From Chloroflexota bacterium (lineage in GTDB: Bacteria > Chloroflexota > JAJPGV01), in assembly GCA_021325635.1 (NCBI GenBank), contig JAJPGV010000018.1, positions 1 to 64,000 of the forward strand: 64,000 bases of DNA, in the 5' to 3' direction. Positions 44,551 to 53,059 of this stretch are shown here, one piece after another (position 1 is the first letter of the stretch; every line of letters begins with the position of its first letter). Position numbers and translations under genes: made by a program. The notes beneath the pieces were generated by a model that saw only the letters and a list, made by a program, of their open reading frames with translations, did not search any database and was not told where the DNA came from.

Positions 44551-46722
44551 ATGTCGACGGATATCGCCAAGGGGAAACGCGCCGACCGGGGGCTTCACCC
44601 ATATGTCCTGTACCTTCGGGAGCGCTACCCGGATTACGGGAAGTGGGCCGAGCAGCAGGGTGTCCCGGTCGTATCCGGCCACCACCTCGAGGACTGCCGA
44701 ACCGAACCACTGCAGCCATGGCCGGCTAAGGGCGGCCAGGGAATACTCATCAACCTCTCGGATCAGGCCGTCGACGACGCCTACCTGATCGAGATCGAGC
44801 CGGGCGGCAGCCTGCAGCCGGAACGGCACCTCTACGAAGAGCTCATGTTCGTCGTCTCGGGCAGTGGGTCGGCGGCGGTGTGGAACGACGACGGCCAGCG
44901 GGTGCAGTTCGAGTGGCAGCCGGGCAGCCTTTTCGGGATGCCCATCAACGCGCATCATCAGCTGTTCAATGGCAACGGGCAGAAGCCGGCCAGGCTGCTC
45001 GGTGTCACCAGCGCGCCGCTGGCCATCAACCTCTTTCACAACCTCGACTTCGTGTTCAACTGCTCGTTCGCGTTCGACGACCGCTTCGACGGCCGGGCCG
45101 ACTATTTCGGCGGTGAGAAGACCTTTCGCGACGAAGTGCTGAGCGGGCTGTGGGAGACCAACTTCGTGCCGGACGTGCGCCAGATGGAGCTGCGCGATCA
45201 GGCGGACCGGGGCAAGGGACAGACGATCTTCCTGGCCCTGGCCGCGAGCACGATGAAGGTGCACCTGGCGCGCTTTCCCACGGGAACGTATAAGAAGGCC
45301 CACGCCCACGGACCCGGGGCGCACATCTACGTCCTCGACGGCGAGGGCTACACGCTGATGTGGAAACCGGGCGGCGAGCGGCAGCGCTTCGACTGGCACG
45401 AAGGCTCCCTGATCTCGCCCCCGAACGGCTGGTATCACCAGCACTTCAACACCGGCGACCGCGCGGCGCACTACTTGGCGCTGCACCGGCCCCAGGTTAT
45501 CTACAACAAGCACGGGTCGAACCAGATCGAGTACGAGGACGAGGATCCCGCCATCCGTCGGGAGTACGAAGCCGAGCTGGCGCGGCGGGGCATCGCCCTG
45601 CAGATGGGGGCGCGTGGCACCAAGGAAGCCAAGCGGGCGGCAGGGAAGTCAAAGGCCAGCCGCGAGGAGCGCGCCGGCGTGCACCCGTATGTGACGTACC
45701 TCAAGAACCGCCACTACAGCTACCAGAAGTTCCAGGAGGAGGAGGGCATCCCGGTCGTCAAGGGCTACGCCGTGGAGGACGTGAGCGCGGTGGAGCTAAA
45801 GCCCTGGGCCCGTATGGGCGGGCGCGGATCGTTCATCAACCTCTCGGAGCAGGAGATGGACGACGCCTACGTGGTGGAGATCGAACCGGGCGGTAACCTC
45901 GAGCCACAGGGCAACCTGTTCGAGGAAATCGTGTATGTGACCCGCGGGCGCGGCGCGACCAAGATCTGGCAGCCGGGCTGCGACGCAATCCATTTCGAGT
46001 GGCAGCAGGGCAGCCTGTTCACCATCCCACTGAACGCACGCTATCAGCACTTCAATGGCAGCGGCGACGAGCCGGCGACACTGTTGGCGGTCACCAGCGC
46101 GCCGCTGATGATCAACCTGTTCCACAGCCGTAAGTTCATCTTCGACTGTCCGTACGTCTTCAGCGATCGCTTCGAGGGGACGTACGAGGAGCTCATGCGG
46201 GACCCCAGGTTCCTGGCCGAGGTCCCGGGCGGGCTGTTCGAAGCGAATTTCATTCCGGACGTGGGCCGGGTGGCCATGAACGAGTGGTCGGAGCGGGGCT
46301 TTGCCCTGAAGCACGTGTACATTGCCCTGGCTGCCAACGTGATGAAGGTGCACCTGGCGGAGTTCGCTGTGGGCACCTACAAGAAGGCCCACATGCACGG
46401 GCCGGGCGCGCATATCCTGATCCTCAACGGCACCGGCTACAGCCTGATGTGGAAGCCCGGCGACCAGCCTCAGCGCTTCGACTGGAAGCCCGGCAGCTTC
46501 ATCTCGCCGCCCGGCGGATGGTATCACCAGCACTTCAACACCGGGCCTATCCCTGTGTTCCACCTGGCCTTCCACCGGCCACAGTCGATCCACAGCACCA
46601 CGGCTCGCGATCAGCTCGAGTACGAGGATGAAGATCCCGCGGTGCGGCAGCTGTTCGAGGCGGAGCTGCGTAGGAACGGCGCTGAGTCACGGATGCCGCC
46701 TGTGATGCGGCAGAGCGCTTAG
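44551..46722 (+). CDS. Four-cupin fusion protein (tandem duplicated bicupin)
   Basis: 723 residues in two homologous halves (about 1-355 and 370-723), each with two cupin barrels. Half 1: ERHLYEELMFVVSG with AHHQLFNGNG, then AHAHGPGAHIYVLDGEG with WYHQHFNTG. Half 2: QGNLFEEIVYVTRG with ARYQHFNGSG (first His lost), then AHMHGPGAHILILNGTG with WYHQHFNTG. Both halves end with EYEDEDPA. Each half equals the 366-residue bicupin at 53060, so this is an in-frame fusion of two such genes. GGGAGGG precedes the ATG. Confidence 0.88.
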   Translation: MSTDIAKGKRADRGLHPYVLYLRERYPDYGKWAEQQGVPVVSGHHLEDCRTEPLQPWPAKGGQGILINLSDQAVDDAYLIEIEPGGSLQPERHLYEELMFVVSGSGSAAVWNDDGQRVQFEWQPGSLFGMPINAHHQLFNGNGQKPARLLGVTSAPLAINLFHNLDFVFNCSFAFDDRFDGRADYFGGEKTFRDEVLSGLWETNFVPDVRQMELRDQADRGKGQTIFLALAASTMKVHLARFPTGTYKKAHAHGPGAHIYVLDGEGYTLMWKPGGERQRFDWHEGSLISPPNGWYHQHFNTGDRAAHYLALHRPQVIYNKHGSNQIEYEDEDPAIRREYEAELARRGIALQMGARGTKEAKRAAGKSKASREERAGVHPYVTYLKNRHYSYQKFQEEEGIPVVKGYAVEDVSAVELKPWARMGGRGSFINLSEQEMDDAYVVEIEPGGNLEPQGNLFEEIVYVTRGRGATKIWQPGCDAIHFEWQQGSLFTIPLNARYQHFNGSGDEPATLLAVTSAPLMINLFHSRKFIFDCPYVFSDRFEGTYEELMRDPRFLAEVPGGLFEANFIPDVGRVAMNEWSERGFALKHVYIALAANVMKVHLAEFAVGTYKKAHMHGPGAHILILNGTGYSLMWKPGDQPQRFDWKPGSFISPPGGWYHQHFNTGPIPVFHLAFHRPQSIHSTTARDQLEYEDEDPAVRQLFEAELRRNGAESRMPPVMRQSA

Positions 46723-46724
46723 CC

Positions 46725-46955
46725 GTGCACGACTTCGACGACGACGACGATGATGCCGGGACGTCGCTGCGGCGTGACGAGGAGCCGGAGCACCGCCACA
46801 TGTTTCGCTGCACCTACTGCGAGGCGATCATTCCGCGAGTGATTCCGGCGGCAGAGCTGGGCTTGAGCTCCCACGACGAGATCCGAAAGGGAGAGCAGTA
46901 TTCCTATACGGGCTGCTGGTGCGGCTGGGGCAAGTTCGTGATCTGTGAGTCGTAG
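46725..46955 (+). CDS. Small acidic CxxC protein
   Basis: 76 residues from a GTG two bases after the four-cupin gene. The N-terminus is a run of aspartates; then FRCTYCEAIIPRVIPAAELG and GCWCGWGKFVICES, with CxxC and CxC pairs that may bind zinc. It has no own strong ribosome site and may be translationally coupled to the cupin gene. Unknown function. Confidence 0.55.
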   Translation: MHDFDDDDDDAGTSLRRDEEPEHRHMFRCTYCEAIIPRVIPAAELGLSSHDEIRKGEQYSYTGCWCGWGKFVICES

Positions 46956-46994
46956 CGTACGGGAAGAGCACATTTTTGACAGTGGGGGGAGTAT

Positions 46995-47672
46995 TTGAGC
47001 CGGTCTGAGGGGTCTGATGATCTGCGGCAGCGGATCGAGAACGCCGCCTATGCGAAGCTGGCGGTGGAAACGATTGTGCCCAATCCGTTTCAGCCGCGGC
47101 GGTTCTTCGAGCAAGATGCGCTGCGTGGGCTGGGAGAGTCGATCAAACAGATGGGCTTGCTGGAGGACGTGCTGGTGCGGCCATCGGGAGAGGGCTATGA
47201 GTTGGTGCTGGGGGAGCGGCGGCTGCGGGCCACCCAGATGGCCGGTCTTCCAAGCATCAGCGCCAAGATCGTGGAGCTGACTGACGAGGAGATGAAGCGC
47301 ATTGCCATCGTTGAGAACGTCCAGCGCGAAAATCTCTCGCCGGTGGAAGAGGCCTTCGCCTACAAGCAATACGTCGACTCGGGCCTGCGCCAGAAGGACG
47401 TGGGTCTGGTCATGGGCAACATGCAGAACCGCGTAGCCGAGCGCCTGAAGGTGCTGAGCAGCCACTACTACGTGCAGTTTCAGGAAGACCGCATCCGAGA
47501 GCTCGAGGCCAAGGTCCGAACCCACGAGCAGTCGAACCGCCGTCCGCGCTACGACGTGCGCATCGTGGACGAGGGATCGCTGGCGGAGCTCGTCGAGCAG
47601 GGATTCGAGATCCTCCACCAGCTGCGCAACGGCCGCCTGGTGCTGAGAAGGGAGCGAGTCTCCGAGCCCTGA
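46995..47672 (+). CDS. Stand-alone ParB/Srx-fold protein
   Basis: 225 residues from a TTG start behind GGGGGAG. IVPNPFQPRRFFEQDALRGL, LVLGERRLRATQMAGL and IAIVENVQRENLSPVEEAFA are the ParB N-terminal motifs (GERR is the CTP/phosphate-binding motif). The central HTH region is short and the ParB dimer domain is missing, replaced by a 70-residue Arg/Glu-rich tail (VRTHEQSNRRPRYDVRIVDE). No ParA is nearby. Probably not the chromosome segregation ParB; perhaps a regulator of the Noc/ParB-like nuclease kind. Confidence 0.7.
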   Translation: MSRSEGSDDLRQRIENAAYAKLAVETIVPNPFQPRRFFEQDALRGLGESIKQMGLLEDVLVRPSGEGYELVLGERRLRATQMAGLPSISAKIVELTDEEMKRIAIVENVQRENLSPVEEAFAYKQYVDSGLRQKDVGLVMGNMQNRVAERLKVLSSHYYVQFQEDRIRELEAKVRTHEQSNRRPRYDVRIVDEGSLAELVEQGFEILHQLRNGRLVLRRERVSEP

Positions 47673-47719
47673 TCCTCTCAATCCATCGTTTGGGTGATTA
47701 ACAAGCAGGAGTTCCAGTC

Positions 47720-48850
47720 ATGAGTCGTTTACCTACGTTCCAACCCGAGCTGCTGAAAGGCGCTCGCAACATGCTCATCAACTACGGTGGCATCAAAGCC
47801 GGGGACCAGGTAGTGATCCTGTGCGAGCTGGGCAGCTACCTCGATCCGGTAGTGGTGGACGTGCAGGCGACCGTACTCCAGGAAGTGGGGGCGACGCCGC
47901 ACATCCTGTGGACGCCCAAGCTGGCCAAGACGTGGTGGGATGCGTTGTCGGAAACGGTTCGCGGCGCGGTGGCCAATTCAGACGTCGTGGTGCAGAACAT
48001 CTACACCATCGGCAAGACGCACCTGCTCGACCTGATGCTGAACAAGAACGTCCGGCGTATCCGCAACTACGCCAGCACCGTCGACGTGCTGACGTCCGAC
48101 TGGGCCATGTTCCCAGTCGAGGTGCAGGATGCTATCGAGCTGAAGATCAACTCCAAGCTGGCCGCTTCCACGACGTTTCGCGTGACCACCGAAGATGGGT
48201 CGGACTTCAGCGGTCGCATTGCCAAGCGCACGGCGCCCTGGCGTAAAGACGTCAAGCGCTCCGGCGGAATGAACATCACCTTCCCCCCCGGCGTGTTCCG
48301 GGCCAGCGAGTCCGAGGACACCGAGGGGGTCATGGTGGTGTGGTCGACCTATCCCTGGGGCGCCAGGCGCGTTGGCCTGCCGGAGATCCGCTTCGAGCAC
48401 CCGGTCAAGCTGACCATCGAGAAGAACCAGGTGGTGCACTTCGAAGGTGGCTGGGAGGCGGACGCCTACCGCAAGCTGTTCGAGGAGCACGTCAAGACCA
48501 TCGGGAACGAAGCCTTCAAGATGGATTCGTTCCACTGCGGATCGTCCCCGCTGGCGTTTACGCCCTTCGCGCCGCAGCAGGATCCCTCGCGTTTCGATCA
48601 TCTGATTCACGAGCATGAAAGCTGGTTCCACTTCCACATCGGGAGCTTGAGCAACAAGGCCACCGACCGGACGCAGCTCGCCGAGCATGTGAACGCGGTG
48701 ATGATGCGGCCCACGGTGTACCTCGACGGCGAGAAGGTGTGGGATCGGGGCCATCTGCTGGCGTGGGAGGATCCGGACATGCAGGAGGTCGCGCGTCAGC
48801 ATGGGGATCCGGCGGTGATGTTTGCGCAGAGGCCGATTTGGTGGGGATAG
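47720..48850 (+). CDS. M29 aminopeptidase-fold protein, NicX-like
   Basis: 376 residues. The sequence resembles the M29 (aminopeptidase T) fold that also contains 2,5-dihydroxypyridine 5,6-dioxygenase (NicX): GARNMLINYGGIKAGDQVVI, LSETVRGAVANSDVVVQNIY, and C-terminal MDSFHCGSSPL with SWFHFHIGSLSNK, where the His residues could hold a metal. Peptidase and ring-cleavage roles cannot be told apart here. The neighbouring amidohydrolase and transporter favour a catabolic role. Confidence 0.6.
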   Translation: MSRLPTFQPELLKGARNMLINYGGIKAGDQVVILCELGSYLDPVVVDVQATVLQEVGATPHILWTPKLAKTWWDALSETVRGAVANSDVVVQNIYTIGKTHLLDLMLNKNVRRIRNYASTVDVLTSDWAMFPVEVQDAIELKINSKLAASTTFRVTTEDGSDFSGRIAKRTAPWRKDVKRSGGMNITFPPGVFRASESEDTEGVMVVWSTYPWGARRVGLPEIRFEHPVKLTIEKNQVVHFEGGWEADAYRKLFEEHVKTIGNEAFKMDSFHCGSSPLAFTPFAPQQDPSRFDHLIHEHESWFHFHIGSLSNKATDRTQLAEHVNAVMMRPTVYLDGEKVWDRGHLLAWEDPDMQEVARQHGDPAVMFAQRPIWWG

Positions 48851-48893
48851 CGGACCGAGGCTGACCGCTGGCCGAACGCTGGAGAATGACGCC

Positions 48894-50045
48894 ATGAGGC
48901 AGGGGATCATCTCGGCAGACACGCACCTCGATCTCATGTGGATGCCGCGCGATACGTGGCAGCTGCGACTGCCGTCCGCCATGGCGGAGCGCGGCCCCAA
49001 AGTGGTGGAGACGGACAAGGGCACTTTCTGGGAATGGGAGGACTCACTCCACGGTGTGGCGGCCGATGGCGGCAGCAATGCCACCTTCACGCGTATGCTG
49101 TCCGAGAGGGGCCTGCCCGCCCCCGAGGGGTCCCTGCCACCATCGGACCCGGAGCTTCTGCTGCAGCACATGGACCGCCAGGGCATCTATGCGTCGGTGC
49201 TGTTTGGGGGCCGGCAGTGGAAGTTCGTGAAGGATCCTGAGCTGCTGAAGGCCGTGTACGCGGTGTACAACGACTTTGCGCTGGAGCTCAGCCACTCAGC
49301 TCCCAATCGACTGATCGTCCTGCCCAACGTGACGGCGCGGCTGCCCGAGGAATGTCCGCGGCAGATCGAGCAGCTGGCGCTGCGCGGTGTGAAGGCGGTC
49401 GAGTTCCCCTACTGGGACGCCGGCGCGCCGCTGTTCGAGCAGGTATGGGAGCCAACCTGGCGGATGGCTGAGGAAACGGGGGTGGCGCTGTGCGCACACC
49501 TCGGAAACAACGGGGAGTTCCCGCCCCGGCGCCGCGGAGCGCATACCGCCTTCTTTTCGGCGATTCCCTTCGCCATCGCCCGTCCCGTTGCGGAGCTCGT
49601 GTTCTCCGGCGCATTCGAGGCGCAGCCCAAGCTCAAGTTCTGCTTCGCCGAGACACGGGTGGGCTGGACGCCCTTCTTCCTGTACTGGATGGACCGCCAG
49701 GTGCTGGTGCGAGAGGACGACCCGCGCATCACCGATGTGCCGGTCGACCAGGCCAAGCTGAGCCTGCTGCCGAGCGAGTACGTGAAGCGCAACGTGGTCT
49801 TCACGTTCGAGGACGATCCACCCGCCGTGCGACTGCTCGAGTCCGAATGGGCGGGCGTCGCCGAGACGGCGCTGTGGGGCGGTGATTACCCACATCCGCA
49901 GGGCGTGTGGGGAGCGCAACTCGAAGGCCAGCTCGACGGTATGTTCGATGGCGTTGACGAAACGTTGAAGAAACGCGTACTGTTCGACCACGCGGCGGAA
50001 TTCTTTGGCATTCGCGTCCCAGAGGAGTCGACTGCCGCTCGCTAG
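48894..50045 (+). CDS. Amidohydrolase-2 family protein (ACMSD-like)
   Basis: 383 residues from an ATG after GGAG. Metal and active-site features of the amidohydrolase-2 barrel: SADTHLDLMWMP at the start (Asp-x-His), VALCAHLGNN, KFCFAETRVGWTPFFLYWMD and ALWGGDYPHPQGVW with the late Asp. Relatives decarboxylate or hydrolyse aminocarboxymuconate and similar ring-cleavage products. It lies 43 bases behind the M29/NicX-like gene and before a transporter, consistent with one catabolic operon. Confidence 0.82.
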   Translation: MRQGIISADTHLDLMWMPRDTWQLRLPSAMAERGPKVVETDKGTFWEWEDSLHGVAADGGSNATFTRMLSERGLPAPEGSLPPSDPELLLQHMDRQGIYASVLFGGRQWKFVKDPELLKAVYAVYNDFALELSHSAPNRLIVLPNVTARLPEECPRQIEQLALRGVKAVEFPYWDAGAPLFEQVWEPTWRMAEETGVALCAHLGNNGEFPPRRRGAHTAFFSAIPFAIARPVAELVFSGAFEAQPKLKFCFAETRVGWTPFFLYWMDRQVLVREDDPRITDVPVDQAKLSLLPSEYVKRNVVFTFEDDPPAVRLLESEWAGVAETALWGGDYPHPQGVWGAQLEGQLDGMFDGVDETLKKRVLFDHAAEFFGIRVPEESTAAR

Positions 50046-50069
50046 ACAAGTGGAGGGGAAAGCGCAGCT

Positions 50070-51167
50070 ATGAAACGAACCGTTGATTGGCGCTACGCAA
50101 CCGTAGGCTTGGCGCTTTTCCTTGCCGCCTGCGGCAGTTCGGCGCCGGCAGCAAGCCCGAACGCCGGAGCCGCCTCGGGAGCAGCGAAGCCTTCCGCGGC
50201 TGCAAGCGCCGGTGGGGACGCCCTGCAGCAGCTCTACGCCGCGGCCAAGGCAGAGGGCCAGGTGACCGTGGTGGCGCCAACCCAAGACGAGCTGATGACG
50301 CAGCTCGTGGATGCGTTCAACAAGAAATACCCCGGCATCAAGGTCAACGTCACCAATATGACGGCCGGTCAGACCGTGGAGCGCATCGTTACCGAGAGCA
50401 GCGCCGGCAAAACCAGCGTCGATACCAGCCAAGCTTCGCTCGATACCATCCAGCCGCTCATCCAGCGGCAGCTGCTGGGCAGCGCAGACTGGTCGAGCCT
50501 CACCGACGGCGCGCCCCAGGACCTGGTGCTCCCGGGAGGGCTGGGGGTGACCTACTACCACCTGCCCAACCTGATCGCCTACAACAGCAGCCTGCTCAAA
50601 GATGGTGATGCGCCCAAGCAGTGGGAGGACCTCGCCAAGCCCCAGTTCAAGGGCGGTAAGCTGCTGCTCGACAACCGCGGGCACTTCATGGATCACCTCG
50701 GCTTCCAGTGGGGCGAGGACAAGATGGTGCAGTACGCCCGCGACCTCAAGGCCCAGCAGCCGCTCTTTGTGCCGCGCATGAGCGATGCGGTGCAGCGGCT
50801 GGCGGCGGGCGAGGCGCCTGTGGCCACGGTCAGCCTTGGCGACTATCAGCTCACCCAGGCCAAGGGCGCCCCCATCAAGATTGCCGGCGTGGGCCCGATC
50901 AACGCTTCTAATTTCGTGCTGTACGTGCTCAAATCGGCGCCGCACCCCAACGCGGCGCGCCTCTACGTGGCCTGGTCGGTGAGCAAGGAGGCCCGCGCGC
51001 TGTTCGAGAAGATTGGCAGCTATGCGTTGGCGACTCCCGGTTCGGGCACAAAGGTGGCGCAAACGCTGTCCGACCTGCACATCGACGTGTGGACGCCAAA
51101 GACGACGGACGACGTCGACACCGAGGCGAAGTACCAAAAGGCCGTGCAGGACGTCTTCGGTAAGTAG
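50070..51167 (+). CDS. ABC transporter solute-binding lipoprotein (AfuA-type fold)
   Basis: 365 residues. Lipobox ALFLAACGSS, Ala/Ser linker, DALQQLYAAAKAEGQVTVVA and the fold typical for AfuA-like proteins (AFNKKYPGIKVNVTNMTAGQ). Its C-terminal SAPHPNAARLYVAWSVSKEA matches that of the protein at 43225 (AAHPNAARLFAGWLATPEA). The permease gene follows 31 bases later: an operon of lipoprotein and permease without ATPase. Confidence 0.88.
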   Translation: MKRTVDWRYATVGLALFLAACGSSAPAASPNAGAASGAAKPSAAASAGGDALQQLYAAAKAEGQVTVVAPTQDELMTQLVDAFNKKYPGIKVNVTNMTAGQTVERIVTESSAGKTSVDTSQASLDTIQPLIQRQLLGSADWSSLTDGAPQDLVLPGGLGVTYYHLPNLIAYNSSLLKDGDAPKQWEDLAKPQFKGGKLLLDNRGHFMDHLGFQWGEDKMVQYARDLKAQQPLFVPRMSDAVQRLAAGEAPVATVSLGDYQLTQAKGAPIKIAGVGPINASNFVLYVLKSAPHPNAARLYVAWSVSKEARALFEKIGSYALATPGSGTKVAQTLSDLHIDVWTPKTTDDVDTEAKYQKAVQDVFGK

Positions 51168-51198
51168 CCGCGGCTGACGTTCTGACAGGCAGTCTGGC

Positions 51199-53016
51199 AT
51201 GAGCACGGCCCTGGGCGCCCTGGTGGCTCGGCCCCGCCGCGAGCGCGAGAAGTGGAGCCTGCCGTGGGACCGAATCATCCTGGCCGGCGCCGGGCTGCTG
51301 ATTGGCTATCTGGTGCTGGCGCCGCTGCTGATGCTGCTCTTCGCCAGCGTCAAGAGCACGGCCAGCCGGCTGCCCATGGAAGCCGGCCCGCTGACCCTGC
51401 AGAACTACGTCACCGTCTTCCTGAGCGCAGAGACGTATCAGCTCCTGGGTACCACCGTGCTGTACGCGGCCGGCGCCCTGATTGTCGCGCTCACCTTGGC
51501 GAGCACCTTCGCCTGGCTGCTGGAGCGAACGAACGTTCCGTTGCGGTCGCTGCTGTCGGTGCTGATCCTGGCGCCTATGGCCGTGCCGCCGATGATGATG
51601 GCCATTACCTTCATCCTGCTGGCCAGTCCGACCATCGGGCTGGTGAACGTGTGGCTGCGGGCGCTGCTGCACATGTCCTCCAACAGCGGGCCGATGAGCG
51701 TGTATTCCGTGCCCGGTATGATTGTGGTCAGCGGCATCACGCTGGTGCCGTCGGTGTACCTCATGCTGGCGGGCACGTTCCGCAACATGGATCCCGCACT
51801 CGAGGATTCGGGCGCTATGTCAGGCGCCTCGCCGCGGCTGACGTTCCAGCGCATCACCCTGCCTTTGATGCGACCGGCGATCCTGGCCGCGGCGGCCTAC
51901 TTCCTGGTGGTGATGATCGAGGGCTTCGACATCCCGGCGCTGCTGGGCACCACCGCCGGCATCCGTGTGTTCAGCACGCAGGTTTACCTGGCCACGCACC
52001 CGGGCAACGGCCTGCCCGACTACGGGCTGGCCAGCGGATACGGCATGGTGCTGTTCGGCCTGGCAGCCGTGCTCATCCTGGCCTACCAGCGGCTCTTGCG
52101 CAGCGGCGAGCGCTTCGCCGTCGTGGGTAATCGCGACTACCGAGCGCGAATGGTCGATCTCGGACGCTGGCGCCTGCCGGCCCTGGCGCTGTGCCTGCTG
52201 TACGTGCTGTGGGCGCTGGTGCTGCCGCTGGTCGTCCTGCTGTGGGCCAGTCTGCTGCCGTTCTACACGCCTCCATCGGCCGAGGCCCTTCACCGGCTGA
52301 CGCTGAGCAACTACGTGAGCCTCGCGCGCTACCCCAGCCTGGACCTGGTCATCAGGAACACCGTGGTGGTTGGTCTGCTGGCCTCGCTGCTGACGATGCT
52401 GCTGGCCTCCATCAGCTCCTGGATGGCGGTTCGCGGCCAGTTTCGGCTGCGCTCGGTGCCGGATGCGTTGACCTTCGTGACGCTCGGCGTGCCCAGCATC
52501 GTGCTGGGGCTGGCGCTCATCTTCCTGTATATCAGCGTGCCGATCCCCATTTACGGGACAGTGTGGATCCTGGTGGTGGCCTACGTCACACGCTTCCTGT
52601 CGTATGGGTCACGCATCATGGTGGCGGCGCAGGTGCAGCTGCGCCACGAGCTCGAGGAAGCGGGCATGGTCAGCGGCGCCACGTGGGCGCAGGTGTTCCG
52701 CCGGATCGTGCTGGCCCTGCTGCTGCCCGCCTTCGTCAACGGGCTCATCTGGGTGTCGGTTCATACCATCCGTGAGCTGTCTATCGCGCTGATGCTGTTC
52801 TCCCAGGGCAACGCGGTGCTGTCGGTGGTCATCTGGAACGCCTGGCAGGAGCGGGCGCAAATCGGCTTGGCCGCGGCGTTTGGAGTGATCCTGATCGTAT
52901 TCTCGGCGCTGCTCACGTTGGTGGGCCGCTGGTACGCCACCCGCGAGGCTTCGCGCACACTGGCCGGCGCGCCTGGCGATCCCCGGCCCGGTGTGCCCGA
53001 GACGCTGCCGGCCTGA
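51199..53016 (+). CDS. Fused ABC transporter permease (FbpB/AfuB type)
   Basis: 605 residues with two permease halves. EAA-type loops: EDSGAMSGASPRLTFQRITL and EEAGMVSGATWAQVFRRIVL. Homologous to the permease at 41347 through the whole length. Follows its lipoprotein gene and is followed by a bicupin gene 43 bases downstream, repeating the transporter plus cupin theme. Confidence 0.88.
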   Translation: MSTALGALVARPRREREKWSLPWDRIILAGAGLLIGYLVLAPLLMLLFASVKSTASRLPMEAGPLTLQNYVTVFLSAETYQLLGTTVLYAAGALIVALTLASTFAWLLERTNVPLRSLLSVLILAPMAVPPMMMAITFILLASPTIGLVNVWLRALLHMSSNSGPMSVYSVPGMIVVSGITLVPSVYLMLAGTFRNMDPALEDSGAMSGASPRLTFQRITLPLMRPAILAAAAYFLVVMIEGFDIPALLGTTAGIRVFSTQVYLATHPGNGLPDYGLASGYGMVLFGLAAVLILAYQRLLRSGERFAVVGNRDYRARMVDLGRWRLPALALCLLYVLWALVLPLVVLLWASLLPFYTPPSAEALHRLTLSNYVSLARYPSLDLVIRNTVVVGLLASLLTMLLASISSWMAVRGQFRLRSVPDALTFVTLGVPSIVLGLALIFLYISVPIPIYGTVWILVVAYVTRFLSYGSRIMVAAQVQLRHELEEAGMVSGATWAQVFRRIVLALLLPAFVNGLIWVSVHTIRELSIALMLFSQGNAVLSVVIWNAWQERAQIGLAAAFGVILIVFSALLTLVGRWYATREASRTLAGAPGDPRPGVPETLPA

Positions 53017-53059
53017 ATGCCGCTGCCATCCTTTAGCTGACTTGTCAGGAGAGACGCCC

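Noticed and set aside
43225-45513. 762-codon open frame on the minus strand running through the four-cupin gene
   Set aside because: Only the part up to 44373 has a lipoprotein signal, ribosome site and family match. The rest is the antisense of a clear cupin gene; long antisense frames are common at this GC content.
49296-51278. 660-codon minus-strand open frame
   Set aside because: Covers the reverse of the amidohydrolase and a solute-binding protein, both well supported on the plus strand.
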